This document shows, in pieces, positions 51,078 to 62,949 of a DNA stretch of 64,000 nt. Numbering within the stretch: the stretch's first letter is position 1; every line of letters begins with the position of its first letter. Below the pieces are notes generated by a model. That model was given only the letters and a program-made list of their open reading frames with translations, was not told the DNA's origin and ran no database searches. Both the position numbers and the translations under genes were made by a program. The stretch comes from Cucumis sativus (Eukaryota; Streptophyta; Magnoliopsida; Cucurbitales; Cucurbitaceae): positions 7,068,001 through 7,132,000 of the forward strand of contig NC_026660.2 in assembly GCF_000004075.3 (NCBI RefSeq), in the 5' to 3' direction.

Positions 51078-53656
51078 TTCCAAAGAACAAATTTTACTTT
51101 TTTTTAAAAACAAAAGAAAATGAAAATGATAATTGTTAGTAACAATGTTTGGGACGACGATGATGAATTGTGTTCTACTGTTTTCTGTACAAATTCATGT
51201 ATTTTTGTTTTTTTTCGATTAAAGTTATTTATATTTGTTGAGTCTTTTAAAGGGAATAGGTGGTTTAATAAAGGTGGAGAAATTACTTTTTATAGTTTTG
51301 AAATAAATACAAAGACAATTATAGTTAATAAAATTTGAGAAAATATGGATATATAAAATGTTAATGTCAGATGGATAATTATGTTAAAATTATCAAATAA
51401 TTTTTTATACAAATATAGATTAATAAATAAATATTATGCTCCAAAATGTATCATGAATTGAGTTAAAATGTTGAGAAGGACTTTATTATTGTTTTTTTTT
51501 TTAATAATTACTTTACGTAATAATGAAAATAATGAAAATATTGATTCGTTTTTCTTTAGACTATTATTTGCCTTCTTGCAAAAGGAGGATCGAGTGTTAT
51601 TAAAGCTTCTATGTAGTTATACAAACAAACAAATCGTCATTATCTATTTGGTTAGGCAAATATAAAAAGAAAAATGTTTTCAAATATAACAAAATGAACT
51701 TTCTTTTTACAAATATAACAAAAATTTTACTTTCTATCAATGTTTGACAGTAATAGATATAGATAAGACATCTACTACTTCGTCAATGATCGATTATGAT
51801 AGATGTCTCTATTCGAGTCCGTCATTTATTGAAACTAAAATTTCCATATATTTATGATTATTTTAAACAATTTTATTGTATTTTATTTGATTTGAACCCT
51901 TAGTAACCTCTTTTTGAGCAAAATTTTTGTATATGGAAAATTGTTTTTGCATTAACGTTCGGATGAGAAAATTTATTTTTTCTACTCTCTTTAAAAATCA
52001 GTATTCCTTCTTCTCTCCTTTCTAGAATGACACAATCTTCTTGTCATACTGAGGGACATAGTAGACAGAATAAGGGATGATGATTTTGAAGAAAGGGAGA
52101 AAAAAAAACGAAAAAGAGAAGTAAAGAAAAGAGAGGACGAGACAATATGAAAAATACTATACTTTTTTTTGGTACAACAACTACGAGGTAAATGATTTAA
52201 CCTTTGATTTTTAAGAGAATCATGTCAATACTACTGATTTTTAAGTTCACTTTTACTCTTAATTTTACTAGTTATTATAATAATCAAGTTATTTTTAATT
52301 TGTTTAATTTTTAATTTTATCTATTAATTATTTGAAGATCGTAGGAGTTTCTAAAATCTTATTCGAGACTTAGTGAACAAGTAAGTGAGTCATGATAATT
52401 ACTGACAATTTTATTTCTTCAAATATCAAGAACATAATTGGTTAGAGTAAATTGCTTTTCAATGTTTGAATTGTTACTATATATGAAAAAGAAAAAGTGG
52501 AGAATATGCTATAAAGTGATTATATGAAATATGAAAACAAAAATACTTATGTTATATAGAAAATATGGAAGGTTTTTTTTAAAAAAATATAATTAATCAA
52601 ATCACCTCTCAAATTTAATATATTTGGTGACTAAGGTATTATCAATTTATTTTTTAATTTTTGTTTATTAAAATATAAAAACCATCATAATTTTAAATTT
52701 TCTTTCTAATTTTAAAAACTAGGCTCTTTGCTTAATTTAAAAAAAAAAATGAATTAGTTACCCAATACACTTATTTTCTAAAAATTAATTTTAAAAAAAG
52801 GGGTTACCAACACATGCCTTAAGTTAAACTTGTTAAGGTACAAATTTTTGTCGATTGTACTTTTAGATATATGATGGACTTTCTAAAATTTTATTCGAGA
52901 CAGAGTGCATAAGTAAGGGAGTCATGATCAATTTTGAAGATGTTTCTTTTTTCAAATATCAAATGACTCATTTTTTTAATATCGGACATTGCTTTATTCT
53001 TTTATTTTTGAAGCGTTTCTATGTGAAAAAATAAAAAGAAATTGGACAATGTCATAAAGCAATTATATGAAATATGAAAAACAAAATGCTAAAAGATATC
53101 AAAATAATTACTAAAACTACGTAAAAATGAGTGTTAAAATCAATAAATTAGATTTCACGTAAATTTTTCTCAAAGATACAACGAAAGGACTTGTAAAATA
53201 GCGACAACAATAATACTTTTGATGATATGATTAAGGAGATTTAGAGAAAAGAAATATATATATAACTTATTAACACTTATTGATTTAGAGTTATTGTCAA
53301 TAAGTTATTTCTACTGTTTTTTTTTGTTGAGTTACAAAACTTTGGTCTAAAAGCTTCTAAAATCATATTCGATACTTAGTGAATAAGCGTACGAGTCATT
53401 TTGAATTTTGTTTTATCAAATAAGAAGCAACTCCTTCCTTATCAACACTGCTTTACTCTTTTCTTATTTTATTTTTTGAAATGATATTTAGTTATGGAGA
53501 AAAAGAAGTGGAGTAGAGTTTGAAGCAATTATGTGAAATATGAAAATTTGATTTGTTACAGTATTCTTTATCAGATTGACATGACTTCTTGTCCAAACAT
53601 ATTGGAGACATAAGAGAAATATAGGAACGATGCTTTTGAGGATTAGGAGAATGTGG

Positions 53657-53706
<50 letters not shown>
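53657..53706. repeat. AT microsatellite specific to the left arm
   Basis: About 24 uninterrupted ta units followed by gtatgtatgtgtag. The corresponding place in the right arm (near 61070-61090) has only a short tatatacgtattt and no expansion. Confidence 0.9.
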
Positions 53707-53715
<9 letters not shown>

Positions 53716-54281
53716 GTAGCGAAGACGAGAGAGAGAAAAAAATGCATTTTAAGAAGATAATTATATATGAACTTATAGAAAAGAAATATTGTACTTATTA
53801 AATAAATCAATCTCCTCTCAACCTTGATAACTTTAAATTACATTATTGGATAATCTATTTATTATTAATTTTTGTTCTATTATAAACTTTGGTTTGTGGA
53901 ACTTATAATTAAAATCTTATTCGAAACGAGTGAGTCACGATGTATTTGGAAGACTTTTTTTTTTTCAAACATCAAGTTCACATATTTTCTCATAGTACAT
54001 TGCTCTTGATTCTTTTCTTTGTGAATTCGGGTTATCAAAATAAAAAAGCTAAATGTAGTATGTTACGATGAGAAATAAGAATATTTAGAAACGTCAAAGC
54101 TTCTAAAATCTTATTTGAAACTTAGTGAATAAGTTAAGACGAACTTTAAACTTTTATTTTTGAAATGTGTGAAGTATCTCTTTTCTGATTGAACATGTGG
54201 TTTTATTCAATTTATTCACCATCATTGTATTGTTTGAAAGAGTTTTAATCAGTCCATTCATTGATGCAGTTATAAGAAATA

Positions 54282-54422
54282 TAAAAATAAAATACGAGAA
54301 AGGTATAAAGTGATGAAAATCTATAATTAAAACTATGGAAAAAAAACATAGTACTATATTTTTTTTCATAGTTTTAATTATAGATTTTCATCACTTTATA
54401 CCTTTCTCGTATTTTATTTTTA
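54282..54422. repeat. 56-bp perfect inverted repeat (hairpin)
   Basis: Bases 54282-54337 are the exact reverse complement of 54367-54422 over about 56 positions, with a 29-base A/T-rich loop. The stem holds aaaatacgagaaaggtataa and ctataattaaaactatg. The counterpart in the right arm (59650-59710) has only one copy of this sequence, so the second was added in the left arm after the large duplication, or lost on the right. Confidence 0.9.
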
Positions 54423-54599
54423 AAGTGTATGCTTTTGAATAAGGTGAGGTGAGAGAAAAAGTATTTTACTCCAAATAAATGAATAAAATTATTCATAATA
54501 CTTACAAATATTATAAAATATCATTGTCTAACAATACTTATCGGTGTCAAATGATGGTATATATATCAAAATCTATTAATAGTAGTCTTTATCACTCAT

Positions 54600-56740
54600 A
54601 GATTGTAATACATTGTAGTATATTGTTATATTTATATATATTTTATGTAGTTGTTTATTTTAATTATAACAATTTTTCTAAAATTATATATGTGTTTTAT
54701 AGAGTATAAATAATTTGTCAAATTTTCTATTTTTGAAAAAATCTCCAATTTCTTTAATACTTTTATTCAATAAAACTTTGATCCCTCGGCTTTTAAGGAT
54801 GTTGGTGATGCTTCTAACGTTTTATTCAAAACGTAGTAAATAAGGATGTGAGTTATGAGATAAACTTTGAAGAATTTGTTTTTGTTTTTTTATGTCTTTC
54901 TTTATTATACATCATGATTTATTTACTTTTTTGAAATTTGTGTTAGCTAGCTATCAAAAAAGAACAAAAAAAATTGACCTTCTTATATGGAACAACGTCT
55001 ATAACCCACGGTGAAATAGTATGAAAATAGTATATTATTTTTGGAAATGGGTGTGGAAGTCATTGTGAGTCATGACTACATGTGTTATTAAATTTTTAAA
55101 GCTTTTGAATTAATGGTGATTTAATATGAAGTCACTGGTTCACACAAGTCTGTTTTTAAATTTGCCTTTTTTCATAAACTTAAATTTTTTAGTAACAATC
55201 GGAACATTTAGTAAGTACGTTTGAGGTTAAGATAATTTATTTACTACAAAAGTTGAGCAACATTGAATAAACTTTTTATTCATTTATCATGAAGTTGTCG
55301 CTGTCTTTGAAATGAATATTTTAGGCTAAAGAAAATCTGAAACTCCCAACTTTTTTACCATATAATTATATATTAAAAAATAACTAAAGAAAAAAATTAT
55401 TATATGATAAATTGTATAGTTGAATAAGATGGATGATATATACGAAATGGATAACTATTTCGAGACGTACTTAAATATTTTTTATAATTAAAAGAAAGGG
55501 AATATGGTAGGGTATATATAACTAAATTTTTTACATTAAGCAACCTCTCTTATATTTTTGATATAATTAATATTTGTGTTGATAATTAATGATTTCTAGC
55601 TATTCCATTAATTCTAAATTTAAATAGTTGAGATACAACACGAACAAATTTTCTGCTAATTTTGAGAACAAAAATTACAGTTTTATTGTTTGTTTATATA
55701 ATTAAAATAGATTTATAACGTGAAAGGTAAGTTTAACTCAACTTGCATAAAATTCAGTATTATATTCATTCGAAAATATCAATTGTTTAATATTCCATCT
55801 TATATATTGTTCAAAATAAAATAAAAAATTACCATAACTTATTTACGTTATTGGTAAAATTTGATATAAAATAGTGTTATCCATGACTATCATCGAAAAG
55901 CTTTAATTTATTTAAAATAGTTGGCTTGAAATATATAATTTTCAAGATATATTCTATAACAGATAATGAAAATGATAAAAGACTGTCATTAACGATGAAT
56001 AATAGAAGTATATAACTCTCTATCACTAATAATCAATGATAAAAAGACTATTACTAGCTAATATATAACGAAAGAGACAACTAAAACGATCTATATCAAT
56101 CTTATATTTATTATTATTGATAGAATATGATTACAATCCATCATTACAATGACATTACACATTTTAAAGACAACAGCACAGTAATCCATTACAACTAAAG
56201 CTATTCTTTGTCAAATGCTGACTCTGATCCACCATTACAAATCTTATTAAATTATGGAATTTTATCTCCCTAAAACACAAATTTAAATTGCCATATTTTT
56301 TTTTAGTAACTTTAGGAATTTTTCTATATAAAAAGAACTATTTAGTGTGTTTCGTTTTAGAAAATGAGTGTAAATGACAAAATTTCTGAAAACATAATAA
56401 ACGTAACAAGTTTTCATAGTTTATAGTGATTAGTGTCTATAAATATCTATCAATAATAGATGATATAGTAGTCAATAATCAATGTCTCCATATCAATGTT
56501 TACGAATGATATTTTGCTATATTTGTAAATGTATTGATTTATTTGTTATGAGAAAAACTTTTGAGTATTTATTAATTTATTATTTTTTCAACAAATAAGT
56601 TACTATAACACTTGTATAACTTTTGTTTTTTAAAATTAAAACAAAAGATAAAAAAAAATCAAAATAAGATCTTAACTTTATTATTATTTATTTTATTATT
56701 ATTATTATATTATTTGTCTTGATATGAATTCATACACACT
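54600..56740. other. spacer between left arm and the intronless lectin
   Basis: No coding exon was recognised. It contains one more tandem unit near 54823 and tgatagac-type MITE-like fragments near 55960-56060 and 56390-56530. The last 120 bases hold the putative promoter of the gene at 56871. Confidence 0.5.
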
Positions 56741-56747
56741 CAAATGA

Positions 56748-56760
56748 TATATATATAAAT
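56748..56760 (+). promoter_or_regulatory. putative TATA box of the intronless lectin
   Basis: A tatatatataaat run lies about 111-123 bases before the start codon. The leader downstream bears no visible likeness to the shared leader of the other two lectin genes. Confidence 0.4.
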
Positions 56761-56870
56761 ATTATTTTCTTTTAGAATTTTTGGTATCTTTAAATATGGA
56801 TAGGCACACGAGTAAAGATATCTAAAATCTAGTAAGGCATTGAAAGAATCAAAAGAGTTGGAGAGAAAAG

Positions 56871-58277
56871 ATGAGTTCATTCCCAAGGCGGTTCTCCCTT
56901 AAATCTATTTCCAACAACTTATACCTTGGTTACGTTCATGGAAAAAATGAATTAAACGGATTTCTACAATTCTCTGCAAAAGAAGCGGTGAGTCCATACA
57001 CAATGTTTGAGATTGAAGAATCCAAGCTTGGGCATGGATATGTCCACATCAAATGTTGTTACAATAACAAATATTGGGTTCTTCAATCTCCATCTTCCCA
57101 CTACATTGTTGCCACTGCCAATGAAAAAGATGAAAATCTATCAGCACATTCTTGCACCTTGTTCAAGCCCAATTACAAAGATGGCGACAATAAACACCAT
57201 ACATTCCGCTTTCAACACGTCTTTCTCAACTTCAGTGTATTTTTCCAACAAGCCCGAGAATCAACGCACCGTGATTGCTTAATGGTAAATTTCGATCTAC
57301 CAAACGAATTCTCGACCGTCCTCAATTTTGATACATATCTTTTCCTACCTAAACATGTTGCTTTCAAAAGCCTCATAAACAATCAATACCTTCGACGAAA
57401 GAGCAATGGCACGAATCTATTGGCATTTCGAAGCACAAATAAGGCAGATCCAAAAGTGACCCAAGAAGTCATAAGGACACCCGACGGTCACTTTGGTTTG
57501 AAGAATGTTGCTGACAGGAAGTTTTTTACTGTTAGCGACGACGCTTGGATTGTATTGGACGATGATAAGTCAACGGAAAAGAATGATCCGGGAAGATTTT
57601 TTTGGCCTATCAAAGTTGAACACAATGTGGTGGCCCTTCGTAATGCTGGCGGTAATAAAATTTGCGCGTACGCGTCTCGAGTCTTAACTGGACATGGAGA
57701 TTGTTTTGCTCCTTCTCCCTATATCATTGACGAAAAAGCAAAGTTGGAAGTAATTGATTTTGTGCTTTCACGATACATTTATAGTGTCCAATTCCATCTT
57801 TCTGATGCTAGGAGATATAATGAGAAGCCCCTTCTGATGACAAGCACTATTGTTGAGAACAAAAATTCTCAAGAAAAAATATTCACCATCAAACTCTCTT
57901 ACCAAGATACTACCACCTCGACGTGGAGGGTCAACGTGAACCCTATGTTAGGCATCAAGATGAAGTTCGACACCGCTGTTCCGAAAGTTTTCGAAGGAGA
58001 GATTGAATTTTGTTCTGAGTTATCTGAGGACTACTACACTTGGGGAGAAACACATCAAATGAAATATCATGCTGAGGTTGTGCATGAGGTTACTGTGCCT
58101 GCTGGGACTAAAGTTAAGGCTAGTGTAATGGCAACACAAGCGAGTTGTGACATTCCTTTCTCGTACATTCAACGCGACAAACTCAACGATGGAGGGTATA
58201 GTACTCAACGTTACCATGATGGTCTTTATAACGTCGTAAGTTCTTATAATTATCAATTTGTCATTGAAAAGGTTTAA
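56871..58277 (+). CDS. amaranthin-like lectin with aerolysin-like domain, intronless, 468 aa
   Basis: Single uninterrupted frame of 468 codons plus stop. Two agglutinin domains occupy about 6-150 (NNLYLGYVHGKNELNGFLQF, HIKCCYNNKYWVLQSPSS, SCTLFKPNY) and 155-305 (LFLPKHVAFKSLINNQYLRR, KFFTVSDDAWIVLDDD, FFWPIKVEHNVVALRN). The aerolysin-like part covers about 315-468 (YTWGETHQMKY, VTVPAGTKVKASVMATQASC, IPFSYIQRD). The N-terminal extension of the neighbouring paralogue is missing, which accounts for the shorter length. The intron seen in the paralogue after the DPDWIVATAG region is absent here without any gap in the homology. The gene lies in the spacer between the inverted-repeat arms. Frame is intact with no premature stop, so it is presumed functional. 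No signal peptide is visible. Lectin specificity and any membrane activity are unknown. Confidence 0.93.
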   Translation: MSSFPRRFSLKSISNNLYLGYVHGKNELNGFLQFSAKEAVSPYTMFEIEESKLGHGYVHIKCCYNNKYWVLQSPSSHYIVATANEKDENLSAHSCTLFKPNYKDGDNKHHTFRFQHVFLNFSVFFQQARESTHRDCLMVNFDLPNEFSTVLNFDTYLFLPKHVAFKSLINNQYLRRKSNGTNLLAFRSTNKADPKVTQEVIRTPDGHFGLKNVADRKFFTVSDDAWIVLDDDKSTEKNDPGRFFWPIKVEHNVVALRNAGGNKICAYASRVLTGHGDCFAPSPYIIDEKAKLEVIDFVLSRYIYSVQFHLSDARRYNEKPLLMTSTIVENKNSQEKIFTIKLSYQDTTTSTWRVNVNPMLGIKMKFDTAVPKVFEGEIEFCSELSEDYYTWGETHQMKYHAEVVHEVTVPAGTKVKASVMATQASCDIPFSYIQRDKLNDGGYSTQRYHDGLYNVVSSYNYQFVIEKV

Positions 58278-58279
58278 TA

Positions 58280-59450
58280 TGTGTTTTCATGGAAGAGGAC
58301 ACGAAATAAGGTTAGAATAAAACCATTAGTGTCATTATAAATATGGTGTTGTGTGTTATTGAGTGCATTGTGTGGTGTTAAGAATGTTAGTGAATTTTCA
58401 TAACATTCCTTCCTTTAGTTTGTCTTATGGTGTGATGTGATTTATGTTATATAGTAAAATTGTGTTCTTCCTTTCTTTCAACCAATTTTCTCTCACTAAA
58501 ATTATTGCTTTTGAGGGACACACATTCACCAAGTCAAATACTATTATATTGGACCTTTGGACCCAATTCATTGTTGATATATTTGTCAAAAGTTATTCAT
58601 TTTAACTCTACCTTTTAATAAATCACTTTACTAGAATTGAACCTAAAGTCATCAGACTTATCTCAAATTACACCCAATAATTCTAGTTTTCCTAAAACAA
58701 TTTCCAGTAATTTCCAACTTTTTTTAATCTTAGATCGTTACTTGCAAATAAATTATATTTTTGTTTTTAAATTGATATTCTAAATGCAATACACAATTGT
58801 ATATATTTAACAATTTATTTAAACCAATGATTGATACCATAATTTTATTCAAACAAAATAATATTTATTTTTTACTATTATTTTTAAAAATTCATATTCC
58901 AACGTCAATACACAAATTTCATATATTTACTTTGCCAAATCGTCTTAGTTTTCGTAAAAAAAAATTGTAGTAATTTCTTTAAATACGACATTTATTTTCA
59001 ATATTTTTTACGTAATCGTTACGTGCGATTAAATTATTATTTCTTTTAAAAATTCACATTCTAAATCTAATACATAAGTTTCATATATTTAATTTACCAA
59101 ATCATCCTAGTTTTCGTAATGCACAAACATAAAAAAAAATATGGATCAAGCGATGCAATCACAATAAATTACCTAATTCAAGAGTAAAAGAGAAAATGAA
59201 AATTTTAAAAATTCATGTAAATCGTACCAAATTAATAACTTAAAAACAAGATGTTTTTTAAATAAAAAGATTAAAATTAACCAAATTCATAAGTGTAAAA
59301 ATTATAAATGGATTAATTAATATTTAAACTTAAATGGGTTAATTATAAAATAAGAAGGATTGAGGAAGGGTTGAGGAAATGTTATGATAACCCTTCTCCC
59401 ATAGTTATTTGACCCTTTTCTCTATAAGACTTTTCATCCTCCAAACACAT
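58280..59450. other. 3' flank of the intronless lectin, no gene seen
   Basis: AT-rich DNA. The first 150 bases probably contain the 3' UTR. A loosely repeated block (aattcatattccaacgtcaa near 58887, aattcacattctaaatctaa near 59049, with following cacaaatttcatatatttac or cataagtttcatatatttaa) recurs about 160 bases apart, so a diverged two-copy repeat is present at about 58830-59110. Confidence 0.5.
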
Positions 59451-59922
59451 CCTAAATGATATAGATGATTCGTAATAGACTTTGATATATTATTATCATC
59501 TATCACATGTTGACACCGATACAAATTGTTAAACAATAATACTTTATAATATTTATAAATATTGTGAATAATTTATTAACCTATTTAGAGAGAAAAAAGC
59601 ATTCTTAGGTTTTTCAAAAGCAATATTTCCTATTTGACTATCTTTTGTTTTCCATAGATTTAGTTATAGTTTTTCTTTACTTTATAACTTTTTCGTATTT
59701 TATTATCATATATTTCTCATAACGTCGCTCAATTAAAACTCTTCGAAACAATAATAATAATAAAAGAATAAATTAAATAAAGCCGCATTTTGGATAAGGA
59801 AAGAGGCTTACTCACGTATATTTCAAGAATAAATTTTTTGACTCACTCACTCATTCACTAAGTCTCGAATAAGATTTTAGAAGCTTCGACTTTTCTAAAG
59901 ATTCATCATATGTCTCATCATA

Positions 59923-60723
59923 TGTCACGCTCTGCTCCCATGCGTCTTAAACCTCGAAAACTCTTCATTCAAATTCCTTTACTTAATCTTTTACTTTTCT
60001 AAAGTGACCCTTCTATTCAGATACACATGTCATAATTCTTTCATTCTTTAAGAATTTCATCCACAAAATTTCATATCTACGATCATTTTTCCTTTGTCTA
60101 CCATAGAGCCCCCTCATGTAGGTCGTTGTACTGAGTGTGACACCACTTCTGTTCGCGTTAGTTCTTTGCCTACTCTAGTTTTGTCTTGGTGTCCAGTTCT
60201 ATAATGTCTCATCTCTCAACACATAAACCAAACTACACTCTTTCGCCTACATGCCCCTGGGAGTCTCCTAGCTTGCCACATTCATTACAACTTTCTGCTT
60301 TGGATCACCACTCCAATGCGATCCTTGATTGAATGTTGACTTGGACCTTTTACTAGAACCTCCAATACTTTTCTTCTTTTCTTCTTCTTCCTCTTTGCTA
60401 AATTCTAGATTTATTGACTAAACTTTTGAATCTGTTGTGGGCTTAGTTGTAGTCCTTAATCTACTTGCAGCTGACCTATCTCGTCCTCTTGACATCATGA
60501 TTTCTACTCATTTTCCTCCAAGAACAACACTTAAATACTTAGCTCAACTTTGGCCAAAACATACTTACTCTTGCTCCATTCCCAAGGAACGTATTTCTCT
60601 GATACCAAGTTATCACACCCTGCTCGAACACGTCTTAAACTTCAAAAACTCTTCCTCCAAGTTCCTTTAGTTAAGCTCTCATTTTTTTCAAAATGACTCT
60701 TCTATTCAGATACGGATCTTACA
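59923..60723 (-). mobile_element. 801-bp miniature LTR retrotransposon (TRIM / TR-GAG-like)
   Basis: The element has TG and CA ends and a 5-bp target-site duplication TCATA at 59918-59922 and 60724-60728. Terminal repeats are 59923-60032 (110 bp) and 60611-60723 (113 bp), sharing blocks such as gcgtcttaaac/acgtcttaaac, ctcttc-t-caa and cttctattcagatac. On the minus strand the 5' LTR is the right one. It is followed three bases later by TGGTATCAGAG (60597-60607), the primer-binding site for initiator tRNA-Met. A short open frame MMSRGRDRSAASRLRTTTKP follows near 60510, then KRSKSTFNQGSHWSGDPKQ and a frame-shifted CNECGK, remains of a gag with zinc knuckle. There is no protease, reverse transcriptase or integrase, so the element is non-autonomous, probably derived from a Ty3/gypsy element. 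It is absent from the left arm. Confidence 0.88.
60597..60607 (-). promoter_or_regulatory. primer-binding site (tRNA-Met type) of the miniature LTR element
   Basis: The minus strand reads TGGTATCAGAG, complementary to the 3' end of initiator methionine tRNA. It lies three bases inside the right-hand terminal repeat, as expected for a reverse-transcription primer site, and fixes the element's orientation as minus. Confidence 0.85.
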
Positions 60724-62949
60724 TCATAACATAGTACAACTTGCTTTTGTTATTTTTGACAAATTAATCTGAATAAAAGAAATCAGAAGAAAAAAACGTG
60801 TGTTTACTATTTTAAGTAAAAAAATCTTCAAAGTTATTCATCATGATTGGCCAAGTTTCAAATAAGATTTTTAATTATAAGCTCCACAATGTGTACAAAT
60901 TCATAAACCAAAGTTTATAAATGAACAAAAGTTAAAAATAAATAGATTATCCAATGTAATTTAAAGTAATTAAGGTTGAGAGGAGATTGATTTAATAAGT
61001 GTAATTTTTTTTCTTTAATTAAGTTCATATATAATTATCTTCCTAAAATGCATTTTTGATATCATCTTCGCTATATACGTATTTTTTTTCTCCTAATCGT
61101 CAAAAGCATCCTTCCTATATTTCTTTTATATCCCCCAATATGGTTGGACAAGAAGTCATATGTCAAATCTTATAAAGAATATTGTAACAATTCAATTGTT
61201 CATATTTCATATAATTACTTCCAAACATTCTCCACTTCTTTTTCTCTATAATTAATAACAATTCAAAAAAGTAAAAAGAATAAAGCAATGTACAATAACG
61301 AAAGAGTTGCTCCATATTTGAAAATATAAAATATAAAATTCTATCATGACTCGTTCACTCATTTATCAAGTATCGAACAAGAGTTTAGAAGCCCATTATG
61401 ACTAAAACGAATTTGAACCAAAAGTTTGTAATCAATGAGAAAAAAACTAGAAATAACTTATTGATTATAACTCTAAATGATCACAAGTGTTATATATTTC
61501 TTTTCCCTAAATCTCCTTATATCATCAAAACCATTATTGTCCCTGTTTTAGTAGGTCCTTTCGTTGTCTCTTGAGAAGAATAATTTCTGTCAAATCTAAT
61601 AATTTATTCATTTTAACTCTCGTAATTTTAGTAATTATTCTCATACCTCTTACCATTTCTATTCTTCCTATTTCATATAATTGCTTTATAACATTTTCCA
61701 ATTTCTTTTTATTTTTTCATAGAAACACTTTGAAAATAAAAGAATAAAGCAATGTCCGATATCAAGAATGAGGTGCTTGGTAATTGGGAAAAAGAAAATG
61801 AATAAGATTTTAGGAGCCCTACCACATCCTAAAAATCATCGACAAAGTTTACAATTCAACAAATATATCTTAGAGTATGTGTCAACGATCCTCTTCTTTG
61901 TTTATGAAAATTAATTTTTATAAAACAAGCGTGTTTGAAAAATAATTCATTTATTTTATTTTAAAAAGAAAAAAGTTTTTTTCTAAATTATTAAAAAATT
62001 TGAAAAAAAAAATATTTTGTTTTCCAAAAACATAAAACAAATCGAGTTATCAAACTTATATAAAATTTTCTTTCCATAAATAATCAAATTCAAAATACAG
62101 AAAAATAAAAACAAAAAAAAATTGAAATGATTACAAAAAAAAAAATCTTAATTACCAAAAATTAAATTTGAGACGTGATTTGATTAATTTTTTCTTCAAC
62201 AGGTCTTGTTCCTCTCTATTAACATTCAATTGTACATAGAGTTTCACTTTTTCTAACATCTTTTTAGTATTTTTGTTTTCGAATTTCATATAACCCCTTT
62301 ATAACATTCTCCACTTTTTCTTTTGGATACAGTAACAATTCAAACATAAAAAAATCAATTTAGATTAAGCAATTAAGCAATGAGGTTGTTGATATTTGAA
62401 AAGCAAAAATATCTCGATCATCATGACTCACTTACTTATTTATTAAGTCTCGAATAAGATTTTAGAACCCCTATGATCTCCAATAATTATTAGACAAAAT
62501 TTAAAATTAAACAAATTAAAATTAACTTGATTACTATTATAACTAATAAAAAATTAAGAGTTAAAGTGATCTTAACTTCATAAGTATTGACATGATCTGA
62601 TCTTTTCTCTAATTAAAGATTGAAGGTTAAATCATTTACCTTATAGTTGTTGTACTAAAAATAGTTACTCAAATAAGAATATCGAGGTAACAAGCATCAT
62701 TTTTCATTGTCGTGTCCTCTCTTATCTTTATCTTTTCTCTTTTTTATCTTTTCTTTTTTCTCCCCTTCTTCAAAACCATCATTCCTTATTTGTGTACTAT
62801 GTCCCTTAGGATGACGACAAAAATGAGAGAAGACCGTGTCATTCTATGAAGGAGAAGAAGGAATACTGATTTTTGAAGACAGTAGAAAAACGTTTCAAAA
62901 ATATAAATTTTCTTATCGGAACATTAATGCGAAAACGATTTTCCATATA

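Larger units (their letters stand above)
50989..54600 (-). repeat. left arm of a large inverted duplication
   Basis: The upstream region of the minus-strand lectin gene is matched in reverse complement by 59455-63727. Colinear anchors include: TATA leader 51080-50989 with 63635-63727; agtctaaagaaa near 51560 with agtctaaaggta near 63200; cagtattccttcttctc near 51998 with gaaggaatactg near 62850; actacgaggtaaatgattta near 52180 with aaatcatttaccttatagtt near 62630; acttcttgtccaaacatatt near 53582 with atatggttggacaagaagtc near 61138; aaaatacgagaaaggtataa near 54290 with ttataactttttcgtatttt near 59682. The homology may extend into the gene body to 48.0 kb. Confidence 0.88.
52330..54960. repeat. 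diverged ~0.5-kb tandem units, left arm
   Basis: A block of the type cttctaaaatcttattcgagacttagtgaa, followed by gtgagtcatga and a T-rich ttcaaatatcaa, recurs with its key attcgaga-like word near 52361, 52893, 53367, 53919, 54113 and 54823. Spacings are about 530, 475, 550, 195 and 710 bases. Between them a second block (agaaaaagaagtggaga, tataaagcaattatatgaaatatgaaaa) recurs. No coding frame runs through the units. Confidence 0.75.
59820..62480. repeat. diverged ~0.5-kb tandem units, right arm
   Basis: The reverse-complement form of the unit (gactcactcactcattcact, agtctcgaataagattttag) recurs near 59862, 60855, 61370, 61800 and 62447. Removing the 801-bp insertion from the first gap leaves about 190, mirroring the 195-base gap in the left arm. 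So the array existed before the arms were duplicated. Confidence 0.72.

Noticed and set aside
60437..60670. Plus-strand 77-codon frame
   Set aside because: It runs antisense across the gag relic, primer-binding site and LTR of the miniature retrotransposon.
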